A DNA stretch of 64,000 nucleotides from contig JAIVFI010000018.1 in assembly GCA_025558095.1 (NCBI GenBank), forward strand, positions 372,001 through 436,000, given 5' to 3'. The notes under the pieces were generated by a model. That model was not told the origin of the DNA. It saw nothing but the letters and a program-made list of their open reading frames with translations, and ran no database searches. A program made the position numbers and the translations under genes. Shown here in pieces: positions 1-11,131 of the stretch (positions are counted from its first letter, which is position 1; every line of letters begins with the position of its first letter). This DNA is from Hyaloraphidium curvatum (lineage: Eukaryota; Monoblepharomycota; Hyaloraphidiomycetes; Hyaloraphidiales; Hyaloraphidiaceae).

Positions 1-83
1 GGACGCGTGGCCTTGGGTTAGGCGGGCCATGTGGGCGCGGCGACCCGCACGCCGGCCCCCCAACCCGTGGCCCGCCCGCCACG

Positions 84-1614
84 ATGGGCGTCGGCAAGGG
101 AAGATGGCAGGGTGTTTCTCTGCCGCCGCGGGCCCCGCCGCCGCCGAAGCCCAGGAGGGGCAAGCGGTGGACCATCCCCGAGAAGGGCGAGAAGCCGAGC
201 CTGCTGTGCGCCGCCGTGCTCGCCCTCCTCGGCACCATCAACGCCGCCTCCGCTCTCGCGCTTGCCGTGCACGGCACCTCCAGCCTCCCCACCCCCACCC
301 CGGTTGCCCTCGCCGACCCTGCCCACCACGTCATCGCGCCCCCTCACGTGACGCTGCTCCATGCCGCCTCCATGATGGCGGCCGTCGCGGTCCTGTTCGC
401 TCTGGACGCTGCGATGGACTGGCTGGCTGAGGTGCTCGGGGTGAGCGAGGAGGTCGGCTGGATGGGTGCCGGTGCCCGTTGGGTGGTGTCGGCGGCGCCC
501 GGGGTGCGGGAGTGGGCGAGGAGGAAAATGGGCTGCCGGGCACGCAAGAACGGCAAATTTCCGGTTGCTCGAACCGTCACACGCACCCTTGCCGCTTCGG
601 CCGCCATCATCGCCATCTTGGCCGCGATGAGGCGTGGACTCGGCGGATCCGTGACTTGGTCCAACCTGACCGACGCGGCCATGCTCCTCCCCATCGGCTT
701 CTTCACCGTGACGATGCTCCAGTGGATCCAGGCGGATTTAGCGCCCCGCAAGAGCAAGCAGCTTCGCCTTCTGCGCAGGTGCAGGACCGCCAAGATCCTC
801 AAGCCCTCCGCTGCGTCACCCGGATACGTCAACGTCGCCACCGCAACTGGAGTCGTTTTCGTCACGGCGGTTGCGTACATTCTGTCGTCACCGTGGTTGT
901 CTTCCTTTCCATTCGACGCCGGCATCTCCATCCTCGTCGCCGCAGTCCTCGCCTTTGCCGACAGCCGGAGATGGTGGAGGTCAGACTCCACTGGCCGCTG
1001 GATCTCGAACATCACAATGGCCATCGGCGACTGGGTGTCAGATCCGTGCCTGGTAACCCTTCGCGGCGTGCGCGCCCACGTGAACGAGGCACTGGACCGG
1101 GAGCGCAAGCTACACGGCCTTTCGCTCGCCGCGCCGAGCCGCCATGCCCGCCGGCGCGCGACGCGCACGTCGCGCGGTCTCTCTCGCCCAAGGCTGCTGC
1201 CTCGGGCGCCGCGATGCCGCCTGCTCCTGGCCGTCGCACTGGGAGTGGTCCGCGTGCTCTTGGGCGCGCGGTCGCTGGTCGGTAGCATTCCTGTGCTGGC
1301 AAAGCACCTGCTCGAGCCCATTCTGAACTGGGCTTCGGAGGAGGGGCAGAAGGTCGGCCCGCCGACGGTCCCTGGTGCCTGGATGGACATGGACGAGGCG
1401 GCAAGGCAGCGTCTTGCCACTCTGCTGACCGGTAGGCACATGCACTTGGGTCGATGGCAGGATGGTCTGATCGACGCCGTCGTTGAAGCCAAGGAGATCA
1501 ACTGGTTCGTCCAGTCCGCCGAGGAACAAGGCTCCTATCACGATCGGCTCGCACGTGCCTTTACCTCCCCCGCCTTCGCGGCTCAGGACAGGCGCCTGGA
1601 GCACTGGCTCACTG
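84..1614 (+). CDS. Multi-pass membrane-like coding region upstream of, and probably spliced to, the Fanzor
   Basis: This long open frame begins with an arginine/proline-rich leader. About six hydrophobic segments follow within the first 300 codons (around 200-280, 345-420, 590-650, 670-735, 830-900 and 910-960), with another near 1215-1290. The stretch at 1380-1614 reads as a soluble helical domain. I do not recognise the family. The basic patch at about 1130-1210 looks poor and may hide an intron or an indel. A candidate intron at 1615-1664 (donor GTTCGT, branch-like CTGAT, acceptor ACAG) joins the last codons, ending EHWLT, to VDEILAAKL in another frame. This makes the region a likely 5' part of the Fanzor gene rather than a separate gene. 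The donor is weak, so two genes remain possible. Bases 1-83 hold nothing I can call. Confidence 0.45.
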
Positions 1615-1654
1615 GTTCGTCTGTTCCGCTTCCGGACACGCGCTTTCTGATCAA

Positions 1655-4600
1655 ATGCCCACAGTGGACGAGATCCTCGCCGCGAAGCTGTGCCGCGCGT
1701 GGTTCCGCGCCCCGTGGGACCCTGACGCGCAAGCGTGGATGTCTGTTCCTGCGGCGGCCCAGAGCCGCTCGACCCGGCGGCGGCGGCACAGGCGGTTCAG
1801 GCTCCTCCTCGGCCCCGTACTCGCACTCGCGACCAAGACAGCTTGGCTCGCCAACGAGGCTTTGCTGAGCATAGAGACGCAGACTGCGGAGCTCAACGGC
1901 GAGAATCCTGTGCTTGGAACGGACGACCTCCCGCCGCTGTGCCGCAAGACCCGCGAGGTCATCTTGGCCGAAATTGCATTCCTGAGCGCTCCCAGGTAGG
2001 CCACGGTGCTGTTGGCCCTTGGGGCGTCGGTCCTCATTCGTACCATTTCGAAAGGCACGTGCCCGGCTCCGAGGGCACGGCCAAGGGCAAGGCCAAGGCC
2101 AAGGCACCTCCTGGAGGAGCGGACGGAGACGGGTTGGAGCCGCCGCCGAGCAAGGTCGGCAAGGTGTGCGGAAGATGCGGGGGGGCCGACCATGAACGGG
2201 CCAGCAACAGGCTGTGTCCGTATCACAAGCCAACCATCAAGGCGACGGCGAAGAAGGACGTCGAGCAGGTGACGGGCAAGACGGTTCCGTCGACCATCAA
2301 GCTCCCCCTTAAGGGCCTCTGCACCTCGTCACCCGCGTCTTTCGCATCTGTTCACGACACGCTCGCGCTGGCCTACACGCCCGTGGCAATCGCCGCCGCG
2401 CTGCTGCTCAACGAGGGCGTGGCGGCCTGGGTCACCGATAACCGCGTGCTGCCCCAGCTCAACCAGTCGCTGTTGCGCCGGGTCTTTTTCCTTTGCGCCT
2501 CCGGGGAGCTACGCATTCAGGCGAGCGATTCCTTACAGGGACAGGAAGAGTTCTTGCGGTCCTTAGAGCGCATCTGGCTGGGAGACGGTGGCACGCCGGG
2601 TCTTCGGGCGAGCTACCCGGCGCGCTTTGCGGCGTTTCGGGCTCCAGGGGCTCGGGGGAGCGCGTCGCCGAACCGCATGATCGACCAGTACTTCAGCTCC
2701 GAGTTCGACAACATCTACAACGCGACGTTTAAGGACTATCAAGTCAACATCGAGGTGCACCTGGAAAGCGCGGCGAACCGCAACTTCAAGAAGCTCGCCG
2801 AGCTCCGGTTCGACAAGCTTCCCTGGTGGAACGCGGTGGTGGACGGCGACCCGGAGAAGGAGCTCCCTGCCGAGCGCAAGTCGGCGATCTTTGCAAGCCT
2901 CCTTTCCGCCAGCAAGAGCCGCCGCCGGCCCCTCAAAATCTTCAGCCGCACCGCCGCGGCCGGGGATCATTACCTGACGGAGCAGGACGTGGAGCTGGCT
3001 GTTGCCGCTGGCCAGTCTCTGACATACGGCTGGAAGACGCCGTCGATGCAGCATCACCGAAGCGCTGTGCTGGGGCCACACTTTCTGGAGGCGCTGCTGC
3101 GTGATGTCCGCGCCGGGCGCGACCTCCACGTTTCCATGCGAGGGGAATTTGCGTCGTGGTTCGAGGAGGAGTTCGAGACGATTATGGAGACCGTGGTGCT
3201 CAACAAGGTGGCGAGGGCGCAGCTGGCCAAAGACCTCGTGGCCCGCATCACGAGCACCGGTGCGCACAAGTTCAGCGCGCGGCACATAGCGTTGGGGGAA
3301 GGTCCGGCCGCCATCCCCTGGGATACATTGCAGGCCGCTGCGAACACCGGAAATGGCCTTCTCCTGGACCGTCGGGCGGGCAAGACGGCGGTCGTGCGGG
3401 ACAGGCTGCAGCACGCCACGATTGTCCAGCTCGTTACCTTCCTCCAGGAGGCATGGGGACGGCAAAACGATATCGAAAGGAACGGGATGCAAGGCGGCGT
3501 GAAGGACTGGAACACGCGGCTACGGTTTCTGCACAGGTCGAACTGCCTGATCGGTGCTCTCTATGACATTACCGTGCCTGCCGGGCCCTTTGATCCGCAG
3601 TGGCAGCCGCCCTTGCCGCCCACCTCGGCCCTCCTGCCCTACTTCAACTACCAGACCAAGCACGTCAAGGTCGCTACATTCGATGCGCTGCTGGAGGTTG
3701 TGAAACGCCACAAGCGGATGTTTCCCGCCGAGCACGCAGCCGTCATGGACGACCACTTTCCGTTTGGCGAGGACTTCGACGAGAGGGACGATTACCACCG
3801 GCGGCGTCTGTGGGCTGCGGTCTACGATACGGACAGCCTGCTACAACGCGAGGTCCGAGGCGGCTTCAGGGACAACTACGTTGGGGACAAGACGCGCGCC
3901 TTCGCCTTCGCCGTGTCCTCCAATGGTGTCGAGGCTTCAGTGCTTTTCAACAAGGCGGTGCCTAACGACGACTTCGAGCCGGAGGGCGAAGCTCGCGAGG
4001 CCGGTGGTGCGGATGACGAGGCCAGGATCGTCCGGGAGGCCGCTGCCGCTGCCTTCCACGCGGGTCTACGCAGGGGCATGGAGCGGGCGGTGCAGTTCGA
4101 GGACCAGGCGAGGCGCGGCGAGATCAAGCTGCACGTCCAGGGTCTGGACCCCGGACCGGGCGGCTTCACGCTGGCTCGGCGCACGGAGGACGGCGAGGCT
4201 CGGAGCAAGGTCTTCTTTTACTCGTTCAAGCAGTATCACTACGAGTCTGGCGTGACAAAGCGCAAACGGCAGCAGGAAGCCCTGACAAAGACGATGCACG
4301 TGACCACGGCCGCCGGGCCAGTCTCGATCCAGAACATCATCAACGCCATCCCCGCGAGCACGATCACCGCCGTCGACGCCATCCACCGCCGCAACATGTA
4401 CATCCTCACGCATCTCGATACGCTGGTCCGCTTCTACAGCGAGTTCCGGGACGAGCGTTTCCAGAACTACCGCGGCAAACAGATCGCCCTGGAACGCATG
4501 GCGCAGGAGCTGCTCGCGATGGAGCATGAGAGCAAGACCGGTTCGCCGAAAACCACGGAGACCAAGGCGGCGCGGCGGAACCGGAAGGGCTGGCGCCGGT

Positions 4601-5185
4601 GGTTCAGGAGCAAGAGGAGGAAGCGCGCCGGCGGACATCGCTTGCCGGAGCGCTACGTGATCGTCTGGGGCAACGCCAAGGTCGGCAGCATGAGCTGGAT
4701 CAAGAAGCAGATGCGCGGCCCGTTCAAGAAGCTCATCGCGCTGCTGGAGGCACGGTCTGACGTCGTCATAGTCATGGAGGACGAGTACGGCACGAGCAAG
4801 TGCTGCCACTCGTGCGACCAGTGGAGCCTGGACACGCGCAAGTGCCGGCAGATGCCCAAGGAGCTGGAGCCGACGTACCGGCCCCCGGTGGTGGCGGAAG
4901 GGGAGCAGGGGGAGGAGCGCAAGTGGCACGTACCGATGGTCATCCCGACCAAAAAACCCTGGTATGTGCGCTGGTGAGTGTGCTGGCTTCTGATCCTTTT
5001 TCTCGCTCTGACATCCGCAAAGGTGCTTCAACCCCGCCTGCCCCGTCGACCACATCCACCGCGACGTGAACGCGGCGCTGAACATGCTCCGCCTTTACGA
5101 GTGGCGCCTCTGGCAGTGGCGCACGGCGCCGGGGATCGACGTGGAACAGACGGGGCGGCCCCCGGGCCTGAGGCGCTTGTCGTAG
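1655..5185 (+). CDS. Fanzor: RNA-guided TnpB-like RuvC nuclease with N-terminal zinc knuckle
   Basis: Fanzors are eukaryotic relatives of TnpB that cut DNA guided by an omega-RNA. Proposed exons are 1655(or 1665)-1995, 2055-4973 and 5023-5185, with introns of 59 and 49 bases that keep frame. Residues seen in order: a knuckle of form CxxCGGxxHxRxSNxxCP (about 2167-2222); RuvC-I motif GLDPG with Asp at 4147; a RuvC-II-like VIVWGNAK (about 4657-4680) that lacks Glu at the usual place; MEDEYGTSK with Glu at 4777 and 4783, immediately followed by CCHSC, the first half of a Cys4 finger; after the last intron CFNPACP, the second half; and HRDVNAALNM with the RuvC-III Asp at 5063. A Glu displaced 36-39 residues downstream fits the rearranged catalytic site I recall for Fanzors. 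Starting at 1655 gives 1140 residues, and joining the upstream region gives 1647; both exceed most family members. An alternative last donor at 4962 is also in frame, but 4974 keeps VRWC, which resembles the family. Confidence 0.85.
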
Positions 5186-5422
5186 AACTGCACCCATCAT
5201 CTGGGTAACCTTCAACTCTTCAGAACTCCCATCGACCGACGGCGGCTCGCGAGGGCTGGCATACCCTAGGACCGAGCTCGGTGAACGATGGGATCTCATT
5301 GGCCGCTTACAGTCGGGATTCTCGAGGACCTCAGCATTCCGATTTGTAGTTGGAAGCGGACTATCAAGAATCGCGATCGCGCTTGTCCAGCCGGGGGGGT
5401 GTGCACGGGACACGTCAACACC
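5186..5422 (+). other. Fanzor 3' flank with a spaced inverted repeat
   Basis: A perfect 8-base inverted repeat, TCCCATCG at 5227-5234 and CGATGGGA at 5286-5293, brackets a 51-base loop that contains the palindrome CCGAGCTCGG. This is where TnpB/Fanzor loci usually carry the omega-RNA scaffold and the element end. The assignment is positional only: 8-base palindromes arise by chance, and no second element end was located. Confidence 0.25.
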
Positions 5423-7081
5423 ATGGCAACACGGTCCTTCGCGGTTGTCGGCGGCGGCATCTCAGGGCTCTCCGTTGCGTGGCACCTCGCGCACCTCGCG
5501 CCCGATGCGCGGATCGCTGTGGTCGAGGCCGCGCCGCGGTTCGGCGGCTGGCTGCACACGGTGCGCGTGGCTGCGGGGCGCGGCCGCGGCGTGCTGTTCG
5601 AGCTCGGGCCGCGCACGCTGCGGCCGGCGGGGCCGCCCGGCGTCGCCACGCTGCGGCTCGTGCACGCGCTCGGCATCGCGGGCGACGTGGTCGCCGTGCC
5701 AAAGACCGCGCCCGCCGCGCGCAACCGCTTCGTGTTCCTCGACGGCCGGCTGGAGCGCGTCGGCGCCCCGCTGTTCCGCCGCTCCGCGCTCGACATTGCA
5801 AAGGGGCTGCTGGCCGGGCACAGCCCGGCGCCCGCGGCCGGCCTGCCCGCCGGCTTCGACGACGAGACCATATGGGCCTTTTTCGCGCGCCGCTTCGGGC
5901 CGCGGATCGCAGACGACCTCGCGACATCCATGGTCCACGGCATCTACAGCGGCGACGCGAGGAAGCTCAGCCTGCGGTCGACGTTCCGCTCGATCTTTGA
6001 GGTCGACCGGAGGATGGCCCGGGCCGCTCGGAGCGCCTCGCGGGGCAGGCTTCTGAAGGCCTGGGCGCTGAGCCGCAAGGACAACGCGGCATCGGAGGAT
6101 CCCATGGTGGCCCTGGAGAGCAGGGTCGTGGGACCCGGGGTCACGCTGCCCTGGCGGACTTCTGCCGCTGCCGAGTTTGCGGAGCGCATCGGCAAGGAGG
6201 CCAGCATCTACACTTTCAAGGAAGGGATCTCGCACCTTTCCGATGCGATGGTGAACGACCTGCGGACGCGATTCCCCAACGTCGAGCTCCGGTCGGGCAC
6301 CGACGTCGTCTCGATAAGGCTCGCTCCGGACGGGTCGGTGGCCCTCGAAACGCGCACCGGACCGAACGGGCGATCCGTTTCTGAACGCTTCACCCACGTG
6401 ACGGGCGCGGTGGCCTCGCCGGCTCTGGCCGCAATGCTGCCGGGCGAGAACGGGCCGGAAAGGGAGCTGCGCGAGCTCCTTTCGTCGATCGTCTTTTCGA
6501 CCGTCGCGGTCGTGAACCTCGCCTACGTTGGATCGCCCGAAGAGCTGCTGCCGGTGCAGGGCTTCGGGTTCCTGGTTCCCATCAGGAGCATGCTCGGCGG
6601 CGGGGCGGAACCGCCGGGTGGTAGCCTGCCCGCCCTCGGCGTCATCTTCGACTCGTGCGCGGTCGAGGCGCAGGACGACGGGGTCGCCGTCCACGGCAAG
6701 CCGGTGACCCGCCTGACCGTCATGTTGGGCGGCCACGCGTTCGAGAGCCTGTTTGGCGACCCGGACCGCGCGGACCGGGGGCAAATCCTCGAACGGGCCC
6801 GCGAGGTGGTCCGCCGGTCGCTGTTTGGCGGGTCCGAGCCGGAGCTGGCCGCATCCATGGTCTCGGTGCAGAAGGACTGCATCCCGCAGTACTACCTGGG
6901 GCACGACCACAAGCTGGCGCGGATGCGGGAGCTGCTTGGCCCGGGTGGCGAATGGGGCGGCAAGCTGTCGGTTTGCCACGCGAGCTACACGGGCGTTTCG
7001 ATGAACGACTGCGTGCTCAATGGCCGCATCCTTGCGACGCGCTTGGCGGTAGGCGATTCCGATTTGTTTCCTGGCGTGTAA
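5423..7081 (+). CDS. HEM14: Protoporphyrinogen oxidase (HemG/HEM14 type)
   Basis: This enzyme oxidises protoporphyrinogen IX to protoporphyrin IX, the penultimate step of heme synthesis, on the mitochondrial inner membrane in fungi. The 552-residue protein opens with the FAD dinucleotide-binding motif VVGGGISGLSVAWHL at about residues 7-21, followed by the acidic end of the second strand (VVEAA) and RFGGWLHT. It ends with the family-typical YTGVSMNDCVLNGR segment that closes the FAD site. Length suits the family. I chose the ATG at 5423 because the FAD fold begins right after it; an in-frame ATG at 5288 would add 45 unconvincing residues. No intron is visible, unlike most neighbours. No cleavable presequence is evident. 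Confidence 0.93.
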   Translation: MATRSFAVVGGGISGLSVAWHLAHLAPDARIAVVEAAPRFGGWLHTVRVAAGRGRGVLFELGPRTLRPAGPPGVATLRLVHALGIAGDVVAVPKTAPAARNRFVFLDGRLERVGAPLFRRSALDIAKGLLAGHSPAPAAGLPAGFDDETIWAFFARRFGPRIADDLATSMVHGIYSGDARKLSLRSTFRSIFEVDRRMARAARSASRGRLLKAWALSRKDNAASEDPMVALESRVVGPGVTLPWRTSAAAEFAERIGKEASIYTFKEGISHLSDAMVNDLRTRFPNVELRSGTDVVSIRLAPDGSVALETRTGPNGRSVSERFTHVTGAVASPALAAMLPGENGPERELRELLSSIVFSTVAVVNLAYVGSPEELLPVQGFGFLVPIRSMLGGGAEPPGGSLPALGVIFDSCAVEAQDDGVAVHGKPVTRLTVMLGGHAFESLFGDPDRADRGQILERAREVVRRSLFGGSEPELAASMVSVQKDCIPQYYLGHDHKLARMRELLGPGGEWGGKLSVCHASYTGVSMNDCVLNGRILATRLAVGDSDLFPGV

Positions 7082-7242
7082 GAGCCAGAGAAGACTTGGC
7101 GGCAAAAGCTGTGCAAGGGTCCGCCGGGTGGCAAGCAGATTGAGCCGAATGCCGATCTCCGCGGCCCGCTTGCGATCACACATCCCGACCCGCTGGCCGC
7201 GTTCACCTAGGGTCCGGCACCGCCGGCCGACGGCCGCAGCCG

Positions 7243-8933
7243 ATGCAAGGCGACATATTAGCCATGCCCGCGCCCGGCGGAGGCGTACCGGCCGCGGGCG
7301 CGCCGTCCTACAGCCGCCCGCTGTCCCGCAACCACCGGCACTCGCGGTCGTCGATCTCGCTGAGCTCCCTCGGCTCGCTCGGCTCGAGCCTGCTAGATTC
7401 GGCGCTTGACATGCTGAACCCGCAATCGCGCGCGACGCCGCCGCCGCCCGCCGCCCGCGAGTCGCCGCGGCCGGGGTCGCCGGCCTCACTGGCCCCGTCG
7501 CTGGCCGCCTCCTCCCTGGCACCGGACGCCGACGCGGACGGCGACTTTTTCGTGTCGAGCGCATTCCGCAGGGGCTCGTTCGGCACGATGCGGCACGCGG
7601 TGTTCCGCCCGACCGGCGAGAAGGTGGGCAAGACTCCGCCAATTCCTGTCTCCCGCCGGCTGATCCCCGCCTCGCCCCCGCCCAGCTCGTCTGCAAATGC
7701 ATTTCCGACGGTCGCAAGGCTTCCCCGGCCCCGAGTCTGCCGGACGTGATGAGCAGCTCGTGCGAGTCCGAGACGATCGTGGCCGACGACGACGCGCCCC
7801 GCCTGTCGGGCGAGCAGGGGACCGAGGACCCCGGCGGCCAGCTGGCCGTCGTGCAGGAGGCGCTGCTCTGCTCGATCCTCGAGGGCATGGACAACATCGT
7901 GCGGCTGCGCGGGTTCCAGGAGCTTCCATCGGAGCGCCAGTACCGCCTCTTCTTTGACTTTGTGGACGGCTGCGACCTGTCTGCCCTGGCCGGCTCCGGC
8001 CGGCGGCTGAACGAGTCGGACATGCGCCCGCTGGCGTTCGGGGTGTTTCGGGCCGTGCAGACCTGCCACAGGCTGGGCATCTCGCACCGCGACCTGAAGC
8101 TCGAGAACATCATGTTGCGGCGGGACGCGCACCCGCCGCTCGATTGGAGCGTCGGTGCCGACCGCCAGAACCAGCGCCGGCGGTCCGACAACTGCGGCAT
8201 CCCGCTGCATCGCGGGGGTGCGTCGGGCAACAGCGCCGGCCGCGTGGTTCTGGTGGACTTCGGCTCGGCGACGACCTGCCCGGTCGACACGCGCGAATGC
8301 GGCACGTACGCGTACCTGGGGCCCGAGATCCTGGACTCGAGCGGGCCGTACGATCCGCAGCGCGCCGACGTGTTTGCGCTCGGCACGATCCTGCACCTCA
8401 TGGCGTTCGGCACGCACCCCTTCCCCAACGACCCCTCGTGCACCACCGCGCAGCGCGTGCAGCAGATGCGCGCGGGGCCCGAGTTCCCCGCGAGCATCTA
8501 CGTGAGCGCAGAGCTCAAGGACCTCATCTGCCAGTGCCTCAGGCCGGACCCGGCTGCGCGGCCGACGGTCGCGCAGGCGCTCGAGCACCCCTGGATCCGG
8601 AACGACAAGTTCCACGTGGCCGGGCTCTCGTGGCGCCGGCTGAGCGGCTCGTTCAAGTTGGGCTCGTTCGCCGAGCTCCCGCAGCCGCCGGCCTTTTCGG
8701 CGGCGGGCCAGGGCATGACCCCGCTCTCGGGGGCGCCGCAGGGTGGCGTGCCGGGGCTGCGGCGGTTCAGCGGGAGCCGCGGCACGGACAAGGCGGCGGT
8801 CGCGCTGGCCGAGGCGCGGCGGTGGACCGAGGCTGTGCGGCGGGTCGAGTGCGATCGCGGGATGGACCCCGCGGGCAAGGCGGCTGCGCTGAGGCGTCTG
8901 CTGGCGGAGCGCTTGGACCGGCCGCGGCATTGA
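7243..8933 (+). CDS. Serine/threonine protein kinase with serine-rich N-terminus
   Basis: Two exons, 7243-7623 and 7686-8933, are joined across a 62-base intron to give 542 residues. The N-terminal 100 residues are Ser/Pro/Ala-rich. The kinase domain shows a glycine loop (RRGSFGTMRHAVF), the strand-3 lysine in LVCKCIS just after the intron, HRDLKLENIML, DFGSAT, and the activation-segment end GTYAYLGPE, then DVFALGTIL and the HPWI end of the domain. About 45 extra residues lie between the catalytic loop and DFG. The short C-terminal tail is Arg/Ala-rich. It resembles fungal CAMK/Nnk1-like kinases in general, but I cannot name the subfamily. Confidence 0.85.
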
Positions 8934-9038
8934 GCGAATCGTGTTCTTAATTCTGTGTCTAGAATGTCTCGGAAGTGACCCGTGCTGCTTGCTAGTTTCT
9001 GATGTTGGTGCGCGAGGCGCGATCGACGCATCACAAAC

Positions 9039-10922
9039 ATGCCCTGGATCCGGCGCCTCCACCTGCCCCCGGGAGCGGTGCGTTGCCGGGGGTACCACCA
9101 GGCGGCGTCCCCGAAGCGCACGCACCAGTGCGGCGAGCTGCGGGCGGAGCACGCCGGGCAGCGCGTGACTGTGTGCGGGTGGGCGCAGCCGCCGCGCAAG
9201 ATCGGCGCGGAGCTCGCGTTCCTCCCGCTGCGCGACGCGACGGGCACCGCGCAGGCGCGCCACTCGCTGCGGGCGGGCGACGCGGCTTCGCACGAGCTGC
9301 GGGCCGCGCTGCTCGCCGTGGCGCCCGAGAGCGTCGTCGCCGTCGAGGGCACCGTGGCGGCCCGCCCGCCCGCCGCACGCAACGCCGCGCAGCCGTCGGG
9401 CGCCGTCGAGATCGACGTCGACGCGCTGGCCGTGCTCGGCCCCGCCGGCAAAGTGCCGTTCTCGCTCGCGCCCGCCGCCGCGCCCGCCGCCGAGGACCTG
9501 CGCCTGCGGAACCGCTTCGCCGATCTGCGGCGGCCCGCGCTGCAGGCCAATTTAAGGAGGCGTGCCGCGGCCGCTCGCTGCGTGCGCGAGTGCCTGGACG
9601 CCCGCGGCTTCGTCGAGGTCGAGACGCCGTACCTGTTCAAGTCGACCCCAGAGGGCGCGCGCGAGTTCCTCGTGCCCACGCGTGACGGCCGCGCGTACGC
9701 CCTGGCGCAGTCGCCGCAGCAGTACAAGCAGATGCTGATGGCGGGCGGCGTGGACAGGTACTACCAGATCGCGCGCTGCTTCCGCGACGAGGACCTGCGG
9801 TCGGACCGCCAGCCGGAATTCACGCAGATCGACCTGGAGATGTCGTTCGTCGTGCCGGAGGACGTCCAGGCCGTCGTCCAGGAGCTGCTGTTCCGGCTGT
9901 GGGAGCGCGTAGCGGGCGTCGACCTCGCGGCCAGGTACCCGGCTGGCCGCTTCCCGCGCATGGCCTACGAGCACGCGATGCGGACCTACGGATCCGACAA
10001 GCCGGACACCCGGCTGGGCATGGAGATCCGCGACGTTTCGCGCCTCTTTGGCGGGGCCGCTCTGCCCGAGGGCCACGTGATGGAGGCGTTTGTCGCCAAG
10101 CGCGGCGCGGCGTCGCTTTCCAACAAGGAAGCGAAGGAGATTGCCGCGGAGCACAAGCAGCAGGTCGAGGCGGGGGGTTTTGCGGGGCCCGCGCGGCTGT
10201 GCAAGGTCTCGGAGACGGCCGGCTGGGCGGACCACGTTGCGGGGGCCAACCCGAATGTGGACTACGCCGCCTTGGGCGAGGCCCTGGGCGGCGTCGAGCC
10301 TGGGGATCTCGTCGCTTTCGCGTCGCGGCCGGCCAGGCCGTTTGGCGGCGCTACCGCCCTGGGTCGGATGCGGCTGCTGGTCGGCGACGCCTTGGTCGCC
10401 AAGGGGGTCCTGAAGATCCCGGACGATCGCTTCGACTTTCTCTGGGTCGAGGACTTCCCCCTCTTTTCGCCGATGGAGGTCGACGACGCGTTCCTCGAGC
10501 GCGCGGGCATGACAAACGCCCGCCACCTCAAGGCGACCCACCACCCCTTCACCTCCCCCCGCGAGGAGGACATCGACCTCGTCGACACGACCCCCGAGGC
10601 CGTGCGCGGCCTGCACTACGACATCGTCCTGAACGGGATGGAGATCGGCGGCGGGTCGATCCGCATCCACGACCCCGCTCTGCAGCGCCACGTCCTGAGC
10701 GGCGTGCTCGGACTGGACGACGACGCGATCGACAGGGACTTTGGCCACCTCCTGAGGGCGCTGGCGTCGGGCTGTCCGCCGCACGGGGGGATCGCGCTCG
10801 GGTTCGACAGGCTGATGGCGGTCCTGTGCGGGAGCCCCAGCATCCGGGACGTGATCGCGTTCCCAAAGACCCCGGCGGGGGATCTCTTGGTCGGGTCGCC
10901 GTCCCCTGTTGCCGGCAGATAG
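9039..10922 (+). CDS. MSD1: Aspartyl-tRNA synthetase, bacterial/mitochondrial type
   Basis: Charges tRNA-Asp, and by homology acts in mitochondria. The 627-residue single-exon protein starts with an Arg-rich amphipathic leader suited to mitochondrial import. An OB-fold anticodon domain follows ([18 protein letters not shown]). Class II motif 2 is [21 protein letters not shown], a span longer than normally quoted that lies at about 9781-9843. The GAD insertion is shortened (around 10020-10300). Motif 3 is [13 protein letters not shown] at about 10786-10824. The bacterial-type layout with a reduced insert is usual for mitochondrial AspRS. It ends about 210 bases before the next start and has no introns. 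Confidence 0.95.
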   Translation: MPWIRRLHLPPGAVRCRGYHQAASPKRTHQCGELRAEHAGQRVTVCGWAQPPRKIGAELAFLPLRDATGTAQARHSLRAGDAASHELRAALLAVAPESVVAVEGTVAARPPAARNAAQPSGAVEIDVDALAVLGPAGKVPFSLAPAAAPAAEDLRLRNRFADLRRPALQANLRRRAAAARCVRECLDARGFVEVETPYLFKSTPEGAREFLVPTRDGRAYALAQSPQQYKQMLMAGGVDRYYQIARCFRDEDLRSDRQPEFTQIDLEMSFVVPEDVQAVVQELLFRLWERVAGVDLAARYPAGRFPRMAYEHAMRTYGSDKPDTRLGMEIRDVSRLFGGAALPEGHVMEAFVAKRGAASLSNKEAKEIAAEHKQQVEAGGFAGPARLCKVSETAGWADHVAGANPNVDYAALGEALGGVEPGDLVAFASRPARPFGGATALGRMRLLVGDALVAKGVLKIPDDRFDFLWVEDFPLFSPMEVDDAFLERAGMTNARHLKATHHPFTSPREEDIDLVDTTPEAVRGLHYDIVLNGMEIGGGSIRIHDPALQRHVLSGVLGLDDDAIDRDFGHLLRALASGCPPHGGIALGFDRLMAVLCGSPSIRDVIAFPKTPAGDLLVGSPSPVAGR

Positions 10923-11131
10923 GTCGCTTCATGTAACTGTGGCGGCCGATCGGGTCGGAAGGGGACCAGTGATGAATCAGTCGGAACCCGCCGCCGACAC
11001 CGGAACCCAAGCACCCGTCACCCCACAAGCCTGGGGGACAGGACGCCGACAGAGAACGTCCGGCCGCGTCGGAAACGAAGACCTTCATCTGTCTCGCGTA
11101 GCTCGCGGCCTTCATCGGGCCGTTCGGACTC

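Noticed and set aside
3054..5085. Large minus-strand frames opposite the Fanzor
   Set aside because: Mirror frames of a GC-rich coding exon without recognisable domains.
5462..8497. 1011-codon minus-strand open frame
   Set aside because: It is the antisense of protoporphyrinogen oxidase and the kinase in GC-rich DNA; it has no family motifs.
7308..9293. 661-codon minus-strand open frame
   Set aside because: Antisense shadow of the kinase gene; Arg/Ala-rich and featureless.
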